NCBI GenBank assembly: GCA_013398175.1
Contig: VZRZ01006844.1
Coordinates: 524,332-588,331 of the forward strand
Direction of reading: 5' to 3'
Origin: Climacteris rufus
Taxonomy: Eukaryota > Chordata > Aves > Passeriformes > Climacteridae
DNA length: 64,000 nt
Shown: piece after piece, positions 38,948 to 52,300 of the stretch
How the letters are laid out: each line of letters opens with the position of its first letter
How positions within the stretch are numbered: the first letter of the stretch is position 1
Program-made: the position numbers and the translations under genes
The notes under the pieces: model-generated
What the model was told of the DNA's origin: nothing
What the model saw: only the letters and a program-made list of their open reading frames with translations
Databases searched by the model: none

Positions 38948-41900
38948 CTGACTTTGCAAGATTTCTCAAAAGTTGTGTAGACGTCTTACGGAGGGCACAT
39001 GCTTCTGAGTAGATGTATTAATAAAATTAATCATGATTTACAGTCAAACAGGCTGGAAGGCTGTGTGTATCTGAATGTCCAATTTTTTTTACAATTTGCT
39101 AATTATTTTTGTAACCTTACCAATTATTGGTTGGATTTGCAGTGTGCTGTGCATCATTTAATAGCATTTATTATGTGTTCCTCTTTTTAATAAGTATTAA
39201 CAAGTGTATTTGGTGTAAGTATTTAAAAAAAAAACCCAAACAATGCACACAACAGAATCAAAGCATAGGAAACATCCAGAGTTGAGTTAATGGATGGAAC
39301 ACTGGAAATCACATGAGATATTCTATCTTCTGACAGATCTCAATTAGTTTCTTCCTAAATTACTGATAAAAATTTCAAATGTCACTGCAGTCCATCAAAA
39401 ATACGTGCATGTAGTAAGATGCATATGCATAGTAGATATGCCAGTGATGACACTCTACCCAGTACAGGCAAGGCCACCATCCTAAAGGGTAAATTTGTAC
39501 ACACAGGGAAGACATGAATCAGCTGGAGACCTGAGGGGGAAAAAGACAAGAATGAGTAAACATTGTGAATAAAGCCTTCTAAGGAAAAGTCAAAGTAAAT
39601 AGGGCTCTTAAAAGTTGGGGATAAAAAAAGGATGAGACATTTACAACCTTTAAATATATCATAGAGAAAGTCAGTGACCTATTTCTATGTGAATGGTAAA
39701 GAGGATAAAGAAGAAAATCTGAAATTGCAGTAAGGAAGAGAAAGATTAAACTCCAGGAATGTCTCTTTCATGGTAACAATAATAAAGCACTAAAGAAGCT
39801 ACTATGGGGTGATGGTTTGTGTAATACTGTCAGTTTTTAAGAACAATTTAGGCAAACAATAAATAGAATTATGCCATTGATAGTAGATATAGGTAAGATT
39901 ATTATTTTTTGTGTTTCAAGTACTTTCTATATGTATCTTTCTGTATCATAATTTTCATCAGCGAAATACAAACACTTTCAGTCTTTCAGTGAAGTTAATA
40001 TGCTGTCGCTTTCCTATGTCAGGAACTGAAGAAAAACTATATCAGTTTATTCCACTACTTCAAACAAAATTTAAAAAAAATAAATCCTTCTTGTTGTAGG
40101 TTTTTTGTTCATTTGTTTGTGTTGGTTTGTTGTTTTGGGTTTTTTTTTAGTAATTCATTATTTCTATGTTACAGATTTCTGGACAGCTCTACTATCAGTA
40201 GTTCTGTTGGCACCCCACACATTCCTTATCTTTTAATTTCAGTCATAAACTGGCATTGCCAAAGTCTCTCTGAGGTGAAACCTGACAGTATCTCAACTTG
40301 CACTAGAGACCGTGCAATCTAATTAAACTTTTTTTTTCTAAAGCTCTATAATAATATGGGTTGTAACTGTTATTTAGTTCCTCTTAAAATGTGAAGCTCT
40401 GATTTATACAGTGCAGATTGAAAAAACAAACAAGACACCAATCCAAAACCTGACTGTTTGGAGAGTGATGATTACCATAATCTGTAATCTTAAAAACAGA
40501 TTTTTCCTTCCTGAACAAAGTATGTAGCTTTGCACTAATTTAATAATATTGATAAAAATGCATCTATGCAATCTTTAAAAACAGAAACTTGGGGTCAGTA
40601 ATTCTGGCAAAATAATAGTAGTAAAAATCCTGAAGTCAAAATGAATAAATCAATAATTGCAGATATCTTTATAATATGTTCATAGTTTTATGATGTAAAA
40701 GATAATTAAGAAATGGTGAATAGGAGGAATCAAGAATCAAGGCTGACTAATCAACAGAGCCAGCTCTTGAAAGTTAAAAAGCCCTATTAATTTTTTCTGT
40801 TTTGTTACTTTGAGTAAAGAGGATCTAATCCGTGGAAGCATCGTTTTTCTTTTGTATGCCTTGCAGCCTGAACTGAGTTTTTCCCTACAGAATTTTTATT
40901 AATCTTACAATCATGCATGGTTAGGATTAGGATGCATGACAGGAAAAAATCATTCAGCCAGGGTGAAGAGAGGTCTACATAGGATTTAGAAAGAAAGAAG
41001 TTTCTTGCAGTGGTCTTTTCCTGCTCTGAAGATGGCCTTTTTTTTTGTAGCCCAGCATAGCACCGTAGGAAAGGCTCTTGCACCAGCTGAGCTTGTGTAG
41101 ATACAGCTGTACTATCCATGGTCAGAACCGTGCCAGTGTTAGTGTGGATACTTGACTAATGTGGCTGTATGTGAATTGTCAGCCTTCCTACCATGTGTGT
41201 CTTCTGCTTATGTAGTCCTAGAGCAAGTACTCTCACTATGAGCTTATGCATATCTTCCATGCTCTAATGAGAAGCTTTTTTATACCCTCAAATTTGTATT
41301 ATCTTTATTTTTGTTTGTTTGTTTTTTTATATGTGCATATAGTGATTAGTGCTGTGGAAGCTCAATGACTTAACAAATTAAAGAAAAAGAGCTCACACAC
41401 ATCTGTGTAGATACGTGTGTTACAGCTTGCAAAAATTGTCCCAATCCTGTTATTTTTGGGCTCTCTAAGTCCATCACAGTTTGCACAAGCTGATGATTTG
41501 ATGCTAGGTTTTGATCATACTAAACAGGAATTCCTGCTGATTTTTGCAATGTCATTCTTTTGTTCAAATAATCTCACTAAATTAAGTAGGTTTTGTCTCC
41601 TTAACCTGATTTACTAAGAACACAAAGCTGATAGAATTATCAGGGTGACCAGAGAATAAGGAGGGGGATAAACTGGCATCTTTAGAAAACTGTATTTTGT
41701 TGAAGATCTCTTAGTTAATTCAGCAGTTCTTTTCTCAGTGGTGTGTGTTTCACTTGTCTGTAAGGAACCAGATTATTCTCTATGGGATGAACAGAGACTT
41801 TGTATCCATAAAAAAATTCATCTTTTCTAATATCAGCCAAAAATCAGGCAACTGTGCATTCCTTTTTCTCTCTGGGATTTTCAGATAGGTTTCTATCTGT

Positions 41901-42527
41901 ATTATGTACTCCCCCATCACCCAGCCTCCTTTTCTGTATGGTATTGTTAATGTATTTTGAAGTATACTTATCTTTGTTGATAGTGTGCGAGAAATCGGAA
42001 GCACTAAAAACATCTGTTAGCAGAATTGTTTTCATTAAAGGTGTCTTGTGGGGCAGTTTTTTCTTTCTTGAATCCCTAATATATATCTTTTCCCTGCTGC
42101 TCAGCCCAGCTGGTGCTGTTGCTTGCTGCTGTTTTGCTGGAAGTTACTTAGGTATCACCCAGAGATAGTTTGTAGTGTATTTTTTGTTAGCATGGCTAAC
42201 ACTGTGTCATCTCATAGAGGGAGAAGATTGAATTGTGGAAAGGCACAGAAATACATGAAAATGAGTCTATGACACTTTTGAAAATACCAGTGACATGAAA
42301 TGAGTTTAAACTGTGGTGCAGTAAACTGCAGAGCACTTAGGTTGGAGGATACATGTCATTTAAAAGGAATTAACTTATTTTGTTCTCCTGTCACTTCAAA
42401 TATTCCTGGTGCCTGTGCTTTTATTGGTAAATTATATTATTGGTTTAAGAATTTGTTGGTGACAAAAGGGAAAGTATTTTAGTCAGGAAAGCTGCTAGGG
42501 CATAAATAATGTGTGCTCTCCTTTGAA

Positions 42528-42780
42528 CAGAGCAGAATGGCTCCCAACAGCCTCGCTGCCTCAGTGGAGCAGCACAGTCTGTCTGCTGCATGATGGCATC
42601 GCCGGCAGCCAAATACTCCCGTTTTTGTTTTAATGGGCGGGTTCTTTCACATTGCTGGTTTTACATGATGGGAATGCAGTTGGAAGTGCTTCCTGTTCCG
42701 TTCACAAGCCCCGGGCTCTCCGTGCATTGCAGCTTCAGAAATGACAGCTGAAACCAATTAGGCAGAATTATGGGATGTCT
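42528..42780. promoter_or_regulatory. CpG-bearing intronic patch with GC box (candidate regulatory element)
   Basis: Within a CpG-poor intron, about eight CpG dinucleotides fall between 42552 and 42722. They accompany a GGGCGG GC box (42635-42640), a CCCCGGG run near 42710 and a downstream CAATTAGGCAGAATTA homeobox-like stretch. It could be an enhancer or an internal promoter. It could also be an old repeat with retained CpGs; no transposon family is recognised. Confidence 0.3.
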
Positions 42781-45700
42781 AAGTCACATGGAGATTTATC
42801 ATGACTGAGGAAGAGGAGGGAAAGAGAATGTATTGCATGGGAAGTGGAAGTGACTAATTTAACTAGAAGAGAATGTCAATTGCATTGTTATTATGGAAAA
42901 GGGTTGGCAAAGTAGAGATCATTTCATGTCAATGACCGTGCCTTTGGAAGGAAACGTCCTGCCCTTTGTCTGAACACATTTGTGTTTGGTAGCAGTCTCT
43001 GATTTCTGAGGACGATAGTTGAGCAAAATACTTGATGTTAAACACTGAGCATATCTGAGGACATTTATAGCTTGTAGTTTGCTCATCTATTAATAATTAG
43101 AATTCCTTCTTCAACAGGAGAAGGCAAGAGTCTGCCCCATCAACATTTCTCTTGTTTTCCCCCTCTGCTTGCATACTCTCTCTTTTCCAGAAGTAGGATG
43201 CAATGTATATAAACCTCGTTTCATTTGTATAAATATCAGCCAGAATTATTTTCCCTTCAGCAGATGCTTATACACAGTATACTCACAAATATAAACACAC
43301 ATGTGTCTACTTACATAAACCAGGGTCTTGCTGAATAAAAATGACCTTCATACAATTATACACTGTCCCAAGATTAAACTAAACTCCCAATTCATCAGTT
43401 CATTTATTTGTGTGAGTCTGGAGACAATATTTCATAAGGTACATGAAACCTTTTGTAGTGTTGTCATCATAGTTGGTAGTATGGGGCAAAAAAGACTGAA
43501 AAATGTTACAGAGAGAGAGTCTGAGCAAATGTGCATTTTCCTTTTTTTTTTTTTTTTGCCTTTGGTTAATCCTTGTACAACTTTGTTGATATTTGTTTAG
43601 AATATGAGCAGTTTTATTGGAAAAGTAACTTAATCTCGCCCTCATTTTCAGGTACCTGTAGGAGTTGTGATACTTGTCTCCATCACAGAGAGGAAAATAC
43701 TTGGAACTGATTGAAGTTCAGGTCAAAAATGGGCATTGGCTAATGTGATTCTACATTCAGTTTGAAAACAGGAGAATAGCTGAACTGGCGTTGCTGAATG
43801 TGAGTTTTCTATCCTCTGTCCCAGGAAGCACTGTGCAGTCTCTGGTCTAACTAGAAATTGTGCCATCTAGCCCAAGAAGGGCAAGGGTTTCTTAATGGAG
43901 GTCTTGTTATTTGAGATGTGCACTGAAGAAAGGGTTTGTGTTTTAATGTGCTGAGATAAGATAACAAACAGGCTGGACAGGGATGTCTCAAGGAGGTGTA
44001 GCTGTGTGTGACAGAACCCTGAAGTCAAGACACAGCCCTGGAGCAGTGATCTTCTGGCACAGTGTAGTGAAATACAATTATTTGAAGGCAAAAGAGGCCA
44101 AGTCTGTCTCAGGTTGTCTATATTTATTTTTACTTGCAGCCAAGATGACCAAGATATCTTAAACCTGTAGCTGGAGGACCCTTACTGATATTCAAGCTGT
44201 ACAGTATGGACTTGGAATTTAGGGAATGGGTAGCCTCTGTGCTGTCAGTAGTATTGAGCTATTATTTTGAAAATTGCCCAAAATTTGGTCGTGATAAGCA
44301 AGAAAAAATTGTAAATTTTACTTAAGAACTATGTCTTTGAAGATTCCTCCTTTCTTCTCAAAGACTTGGCTTTAGTCTCTCCCTTCAAATATTGTAGCTA
44401 TTCATTTCTGAGGAAGTGAAATAGTTTCTGGGGAAGCCAGTAGTGCGAGATCAAGTTGTTCACTTAAAGCCTAACAGATTTTGCACAAAACATTGTTTTG
44501 TTAATGAGGTGGCAAAGTCAAGCTCTTAAAATTGGAGGATGCAAAGTTAAAGATGGATTCTCAGTCTCCTTTGCAAAAGCATTACACATTTAAAGCTGTA
44601 ACTGAAGTCAGTGTTGTAGAGTGGTTGAGACAAGGCTGTCAGCCAGGCATGAGAATGACACAATGATTAGGTGGATGACTATGATTAGATTTATTGTTAA
44701 TTCATTTCCAATGCATTTTATAGCTTGTTGCAGGCCAGTGTGCACCGAAGTCAGTAACAGCGTCAGCTCCCCCATCTCTGGAGTGTGAGCATCCAGAAAA
44801 TTCCTCATGCAATACCCAGCTGGTGTTCTTTGCTTACAGAGACAGCAAAAAGGGAGGGTGTGTGTGGGGGTGAAGGATACACGTGAAGACCAGAATATCT
44901 TTCGTTAGCACCACAGTCAAAACACAGAAGGCGAAATACTGCCAAATACTCTGAAAAGTCAAAACCAAAGTTCTTTAAATCTTGCCCAGATCGGTGATTC
45001 TTAGGATTTCTTTTCTCTTTGCTTCAATTCCCTATCTGATAAAAGGAGGTAATGCCTCATCTCCTTTGCATTGCTATGAAATTATTCTGTGTTTGTGAAG
45101 TGTGCCAATAGCATAGCAATAAGCAGGGTAGGAAAACCTGTGAGATTAATATTTCTGTCTTCAGAGCAGTAAAAAAGCTAGACACTGCAAGCTGTGTGAG
45201 AATAGGAAAAAAACCCCTAACCATAAAACAGCACAACTGTTTTTTAATCAAGTACCTCCTATTCTGTTCAGTGGGTATGTCTAATCCTGGGAAGGAAAAA
45301 AGTATGTGATCACATTATGCCTTCTAAAAGTTATCATAATGGGGAAACAAATAAAAGGTTAGATAAACCCTATTAATTCTGGACTATCCTAGCTTTTGAG
45401 TTCTTCTCTACAGAAACTTGATTTAACTTTGTTTATTTTTTGTATGTAACTGTTAGGAGCAGAGGACTGCTAATAGAATATCTGTACCTATAGGTGTATG
45501 TAAAATGGTGGAGTGTAAAGAGCAGAAATTAATGGGATTTTGAATTTAAACTAAAATATCAAATGTTCTGTCATCATGGTAATTACTTTGGTGACTCATG
45601 TGTGTTGGAGATTAGCAATATGGCTGATAGAGTTGTTAAAAGCTAGCGCAAAGCACAACTCGTCTAACCAGGTCCACTTGGGATCAGAATGTGTGCAATT

Positions 45701-45905
45701 ACTTGGAAGTCTCCATACTACGTTCCCAGTGTACACTGCTTCCCTGTGAGGTGGCCTCACCCTCTGAGACAGTGGAGAATGGACTGTAAAAGGTGTATTG
45801 GTTGGTTTGTTTCTTGTCTTTGTACCTTGTTTCAGTATGGTTTTATGTTATTGCCAGTATGTAGTTGTACCTTGAATTTTCCTTTAGGGTATGTATTTTA
45901 TTAGA

Positions 45906-46277
45906 TCAAGGTGGTAACCACAGCAAAGACTCCAGTGTCACAGTATAAGCACACTGTATTTGCAGCCACTGTTCCACTTGGGAAAGCATGTTGTCTTCCA
46001 CCTTGAAATGCAACATGAAGGAAAAGACTCCATTCATCTGTTTGGTACCAATTTCATGGAATACCATTAGAAAACTGCTTTCATCCAGCTTGCTCTCCGT
46101 TTTCTTTTCTAAAGCATTCCTGAAACTTGCATTCATGTTGTCTTCTTCAATGTCAGTTGTGCACATAAGCACTGGAGCAGACATTTGGCTGCCAAAAGGG
46201 AAAACAGGTTTAGAAAGAGCTGTCTCTGCAGCACTGTCAGTTTTCCTGGCAATATTAATGTTTAATTCAACGTGCAT
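45906..46277 (-). other. Unassigned antisense open frame, 123 codons, with splice-acceptor-like and poly(A)-like signals
   Basis: The minus-strand frame is open for 123 codons. Its second part is hydrophilic and protein-like (a TDIEEDNMNASFRNALEKK segment, then KVEDNMLSQVEQWLQ). A TGA directly precedes the first ATG. A good acceptor-like tract (pyrimidines then GGCAG) precedes 46188 on the minus strand, so a terminal exon 46188-45906 is conceivable. AATAAA lies on the minus strand at 45902-45897, only four bases after the stop. I do not recognise the protein. No partner exon, poly(A) tail or target-site duplication was found. Chance is still the simplest explanation. Confidence 0.2.
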
Positions 46278-46918
46278 TCAGTCCCTACCTTGGGAAAAGA
46301 GGAGCAGCTGATGCTGCCTTTGCTGCTACCTTCCTTTTTTTTGAAATGAGGAGCAATGTACTCTAACATTATAAGTTACTTTCCCAGTTTGTACCCGTAG
46401 TGTTTAGTTAATTTTATGAGAATGACTCTTAGTTTTATGAGAGCAAATTGTTGAAAGATTTGAACAGAAAAAGCATTCCATTTCTACTCCCTGTCTGAAT
46501 AAAAATTTGGTAGAGATTTCTCTGTGTCTGTAGTGTGTGTATAGGGAAAAAAATAAATTCTAAAAGACTGCAGCACAATTGACTCTGTAAGGTTCTGAGG
46601 AATTTGCTGCTTACACTGAATTTTAGGTAGATGTGTTCAATCGGTTTTTGAAGGTTTTGATGCAGAAGGTTATATCAGGTTCCCAGTTGCCTTGATCCTT
46701 GGGGTAGGAAGAATAGGTTAATGATGCATAACACAAACATGATCATTGTTGATGCTTCTGTAAGAGGGAAATGCATCCAAATAGTAACTGAAAGATAAGT
46801 GTAAGAAAATGGGATTATCCTTACCATTTTTTACAAGTGTATTGGAAATAAAAAATATGACTAATATTCCTGGTGATGTGACACTGAATAGAATGAAAAG
46901 CTTTTGGTGAGTAAAAAA

Positions 46919-47260
46919 ACGCAGTGAGTGAGTGGCTGGCGTGGTGGGACTTCAGGAACGGGACCTTCAGAAGTAACACTGGCTTTGTCTTCCTTTGATC
47001 TGGTTTCTGTCAGCTGACCAGTTGCAAATTGCAGAAATCAGCAGAAGGTGAAGGAGGCAGTAAATTCTCACCTACCAGGTTATCTGTGGCTCACAAAGGC
47101 TGAAAGACGGAACTGTGAGGAAATGGTAATTCCTTGAGCCAGCCCACGCGAGAGAGCGTGCTGTGTTCAGGGGCCATGACGGCTGTGTCTGAGGAGGGGA
47201 CAGCACTTCCCTGGTCACCCTGACGGGCTTTCTCGTCATCACCCTGACAATTCAAAGGCT
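46919..47260. promoter_or_regulatory. Second relatively CpG-bearing intronic patch
   Basis: Roughly ten CpGs occur in about 340 bp, against a CpG-poor background. They include a CACGC..GCGTG inverted pair at about 47145-47160. It may be a conserved non-coding element or the remnant of an unrecognised repeat. There is no core promoter or exon that I can support. Confidence 0.2.
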
Positions 47261-49239
47261 GGCATTTCTGTTCAATAACAGATAACCCATTAAAATGAGT
47301 GGATTGCCACAAATTTCTTATTTGACACCAGCAGTCACCTGTAGTAATGGAATTTCAGCTGATATTTTGCCAGAGGCAGATTCTTTCGCTGGGATAAGTA
47401 TTCAAAACCTGTTAGTTTATTCAAACAAATGACAAGGTTAGCAGGTGACTTTGTTTAAGTATGTTTCCTTGGTGTTAATACAGTAAAAAAGACAAAAACG
47501 GGTGATGTGGTGATGCATACTAAAGGATGACTGGTCCTTTTTTGACATGGTGTATTGATGCAGTCCCAGAAGACTAGCTGGGAGAATAAAAGAAGAATAA
47601 GTACCTCAAGGCCAAAGATTTTACAGAAATGAGGAATAAGCCTTTAAATTTAAGAGTCGTTATGCAAAATGCACTTCACTGACACTAACAATTCATTGGT
47701 AGAGTATTTTTAACTTATCTTTAGATTTTCTTTGTAAAGACATTCACTAATGTGAGAACTATAAATTGAAGAATTGCTTACTATACCTTGTGTTTTGGAA
47801 TAATCTTTGATGTGTTGTATTTAGTGTGATTTGTCTGTTTAAGCATGCCCTCTGCCCTTGTCATACACACACTGTTCATTTTGGGATTCAAGCAATTTCC
47901 TGCAGTCAGGGAACTCGCTCTCTTGAAGCCATGTAACAATTCCTGAAAATAGTTGTGCTAGTGCACAGCCTAGTCATCCAGTGCATCTTATGTCATTGCA
48001 GTGTTAATTCTACACGCACAGTGGTTTTTTGTCGTTTGTGATTTCTGAAGAGACAATTATGCAGGACAGTTGTGGCTAGAATGAGTATTGTGTCTTGGGT
48101 GTGAACTCTCCTATACATCTGTGTAACCCTGCAAAGGAGAACTAAAGAATGTCTCCTGGTTTGGGAAATGTTACACAGAGAAACCATTCTGCTATGGGGA
48201 AGGCACTTTCTGTCCAAAACTCTCACTTTGAAAATTGCCTAAATTTATTCGGGATGTTCTGTATGTGACGCAGGTATTGCCAAGTAGCTTTTCAAGGAAT
48301 GTTGGATGATTTTTACCAGATGTGTTCAGAAACCAGATGTGGAAGGCAGAGTGTGTCTCTGAGCATTTGCTGGTTAATCAAGTGCATATTTTTGCTTTGC
48401 TTATTCTGAACATAATTCCAGAAGCTGAGTTGTGCAAGCACATCAGAGAAGCAACATGCCACTTGACTGAAACAATACTACTGAGGTGTAGAAATGTAAG
48501 AGAAGAATTCAGAAAAAAAAGTATTTCCGGAGTAAAAGCTATAAATATTTATTTATTAAAAATGGCATTAATCTATACATGGCAAGTCTGCTTTTTTTTT
48601 TTTTTTTCTGAAGTGATTTTATGCTATGTTTTCAGGGCATGTAGGTAACTGTGAAGTGAAAACTTAGGTCTTGAATTTTCCAGGAAGCTGTTTTCTAAAG
48701 TGTCTGTGTTTAATGGTTGTACATGTCCATGAAACGTACTTCTTTTTGAGCTGGAAAGTATCATTCAGTACTCTGATATGCAAAGCCTTTCAGCTTTGTT
48801 TTCTGAACCTTTAAGCCACATTAATCTACGATCACTATAAAATTATATGTAAAATGCAGTGTTTTAATGTGAACAATGAGAATTGAATGTGAGGTTCTCC
48901 CTTTAGGTTCTTCCTCTTCTGTCTAGATATTACCTTTGTGGTGTTGATGGTGCTATTGTCCTTAAAAGGTTTGGAATGATACTAAAATTCAGGTAATTAA
49001 TCTACCATATGCAGAGTGTTAGAAAAAAAAAATAATTTGCATTTGTTGAATATTCATATCAATTAAGTTACCAAGGCTGTTAAATAAAATGAGTGTAAAG
49101 GTACAAGTGTGTGTTTGCATGTATGGCTAAAACAAAAATCTTATTTTCCATTTGTTCTGTCCACTCCTAAGTGGAGGGATATTTATTGCTCCAGTCATAC
49201 AGATATTAATACAGTTTTTTCCATCTGACTTTCTTTTAG

Positions 49240-49302
49240 CACACTGATTTATGTCAGTACATGGACAAACACCCTGGAGGGCTTCATCCAGAGAATGTGA
49301 AG
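49240..49302 (+). CDS. CDK14: CDK14 kinase-domain exon: hinge to alpha-D
   Basis: This 63-bp exon lies after a pyrimidine-rich TTTTAG acceptor and before a GTAAGA donor (49303). It encodes exactly 21 residues in phase 0: HTDLCQYMDKHPGG then LHPENVK. It continues directly from FEYV of the previous exon, giving the FEYVHTDL hinge typical of the PFTAIRE/PCTAIRE kinases. The CQYMDKHPGG wording fits CDK14; CDK15 is recalled as AQYMSQHPGG. In human numbering it is about residues 214-234. It is the shortest of the four exons and, at 63 bp, could be skipped without a frame change, which would delete the alpha-D region. Confidence 0.97.
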
Positions 49303-52300
49303 GTAAGAGTCAGAAAGAGCACGCATTCAAGGCAAATGCAGTAGCAGTAACTTTGTGTAAAATGTCATGTCAGTTGTTTCATAGAAACTGATTGCTAGCC
49401 AAAGGGAAAATGACTGGCATATGAACTGTATTTTTAAGTATTTATTTTCTTTAAAAATAATTACAAATTCAAGTATTCAAACAAAACAACTTCTGAAGTT
49501 TGTGAAATTAACTCAGAGCCAAAATCTGTGAGTGAATACTGTTAAGAGTCTTGGTAATCCCTCCCGCCCCATTTGAACATTTGCTCTTAAGACAAGACAA
49601 TACTGCCCTAGAACCCCAGAGTAAACATGCATTAGGCTGTGTTAGATCCATGCTAGTTCTTCAGTTAGCTAAGTCAGTGTGGGTTCACTAAGTTTGAGGG
49701 AGCTGTAGTTAATTGTATTAGCTGAATGTACTGCTTTTTATATGAACATATAAAATCTTCCCTGATCTTTTTGCTTACTTACTTTGATGAAGCATTTTCA
49801 TAGCTGATCTCACTTTGGAAATTTTTTTTTTCTGAGGGAGATACTGAGAAACATCATGCAGGACGAAGAGAGTTTATTAGCAGGATTTAATGGAAAGGTA
49901 GATGAGCAGAAACTCAATTCAGTTACTTTTTGGGAAGTCAGCCAAGTGATTTTAGCATCAAATGGAAGCCAATCAGACATGCAGAATGTGTCGTGTGTGT
50001 GTAGATCACTCAGATGATATTTGTTACACTTGTCTTGCACTTTGACATCAGTCCCATTGTTCTACTTTGGAAGTGTTTAAGTCTTCATTGTCATACTGCG
50101 AGCTTTATTCCACTATTCAACTTACTGAAATTTAGAAGTTTGTGGAAAAACCTACTCTCTTTTCTGGAAAAGTCAGAAGGCCTGTTTGGCTTAAAAAAAA
50201 GAAAATTATTTTAAAAAGCAGTAGCTGATCATTGTGGCACACCATGTAACTTTATTAATTTTCTGTGTCCTTTGACAGAAAAGTAGCATCTACAACATAT
50301 GAATTTAGATGAGAATAACTGCTATCTAAAATAACATAAGGAAAATTATTTCTTACTGCATATATTTGGCCAAAAAAAAAAGTTATTTTTGAAAATACAT
50401 GGTGTGTATACTGCAAGATAGCATCCTTACAATGTATGTCACTCAGACATTTCAGTAGAGTGGACAGGGAAAGCCCATGGGTCTCCTCCCACTGCCAGCT
50501 TCACAGGGCCTCTGTGAGTGTGGCAGTAAGGGGGTGAGGTAGGACCTGCTTTTCAACCCCTGAAACTTCTGAGCTTTCTTCACTGCTCACTGTCCTAAGC
50601 ACAGTTTCAAGTGTTGAATGTACTTGTTAAAACAAGGGGTTTGTGTTTCATTTCCCTATCTGGATACTTTTACATTAATTTCTCTGATTTTTGGGATAAA
50701 TAAAGACTGGCTGTGAGGGTTCTTTGTGCTGCTTCAGATTTGTGAGTCTTATTGCAAGGCTGCAGTGCTGTGTAGCTCAAGGTCTGGCATGCAGTAGTCA
50801 TTGTAGCTGTAATTGTTCTCCACTAAAACAGACATTATAATTGTACTTTCATGTGATCATATAAGGGCCCAGTGAGCTTGTCTTCGAGTAGGATGGGTAT
50901 AGGCAGATAGTTGGGCTTGCTATTTTGTCACTCCCGTAAATCCTGAGATACCTGTCTTTTAAAAGAGGAGCTGCAGAGGGAACAGCAGCTGCAGCAGCAG
51001 CATTTCCCTTTCAAATTTTGCTGCATGAATTCCTGTATCTATCTTTACCATCTAACAGGATTCAGCAACACTTTCGAAGCTTATAGACACGTAGAAATAT
51101 TTCTTTGAGTAGCCATGTGTAGAATCCTGATTTACTGCTGGTTCAAGTTGTTTAAAGTCCCAATGGATTATTAATAAAAGTAAACTTGAGGGGTGGGGGG
51201 GAAGGGAGGAATTTGGAAGTGGGAACAGATGAAACTTCTACAATAAGCAATCTCACTGAAGAGTTTTTTTTTCTTAAATAATATTGATGAAAATCAGTTA
51301 TATACATTTAGTAGACTCTCTTGCCAGGCCAGCAGCAAAGGCTAGCTTTAATCATGCAGTAATTATTAAAACCTGGCATGATGATTTGAGGTCTTACCAT
51401 TTTAAAACAGAATCAACCTGCTTGGGATTTTCAGTGCAATACCTCTTCTCAAAGCTGAGTTAAAAATAGCCCGAGAGTGTGATTTCTTCAGCTGGAAGGA
51501 CAGGAACGCAGTCATATATGCTAAAAATTCCCAGACCTTCACCAGCAGGCCAAACTAAAAGCTTGCACTACTCTTTTCTTTCAGATGAAGCAAGATGGTT
51601 ATTTCATAATATCGTAATGCTTTGTTGTGATGTACTCAGTTGTTGACTTATGCAGTTGTGGTTCTGAGACTTTGCCACCTATTTTGGTTTTAGCTTCTGG
51701 ACCAAGTTGTCTGTTTGGAGCCACAGCTGATTTCTAAGGGTTAAGCTGAGTCATATTAGTTAGCCTTCTCTCCCTGCCAGCCCCTTTTTGCTAGCGGTCC
51801 TTCAGTAATTTCACTTTTATTCAGATTTTGTACAGTGTTTGTTCAGAATCAGTGGTTATGTGATCCCTAAATCCATTTTAAAAACTACCATTGAGCAATT
51901 ATATTCCAGTAGCAATAAATTAGTCTCGGCTCTCTGTGGCTAACCTGTGGAATTAAGCCATTGATGCTCTCCCAGTATGACAAAAGACCCCCTGCCTTTT
52001 AATTTTGTTCTTGAGGAAAGTATTGCCTACTGCTGGATATTCCTTTCTGGCTTGTTGCCAGTTATTATAAATACAAATGCACATAATCACATAGCTTCCT
52101 TTTTCCAAAGAATGTGTACAGTAATTCATGTAAAACATTATTTTATAGGAAGACAGAAGCAAAATCATTATTTACTTCCATTTTGGATTCTATAGGATAT
52201 CTTCAGCCTAATTATATTTCTTAGTTTTCTCCGTATTTGCAAGCTAAAGACAATGCTTGTTCCCTCAAGCTTACTTTTAAATGAAGTATTGTAAATAGAA

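Larger units (their letters stand above)
33280..49239 (+). other. CDK14: CDK14 intron (16 kb)
   Basis: The intron has a GTGAGT donor at 33280 and a CTTTCTTTTAG acceptor ending at 49239. It holds a diverged 40-bp tandem duplication (34625-34704), a 16-bp A/T palindrome (38750-38765), a CR1 tail (38839-38947), a T/G tract (40092-40149), two relatively CpG-bearing patches (42528-42780 and 46919-47260), two 16-T runs (43542-43557 and 48592-48607) and an antisense open frame of 123 codons (45906-46277). No exon, RNA gene or intact transposon is recognised elsewhere in it. Confidence 0.9.

Noticed and set aside
43542..48607. 16-T runs (43542-43557, 48592-48607) as poly(A) tails of antisense retrocopies
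   Set aside because: No coding remnant, target-site duplication or SINE/LINE body is seen next to either run.
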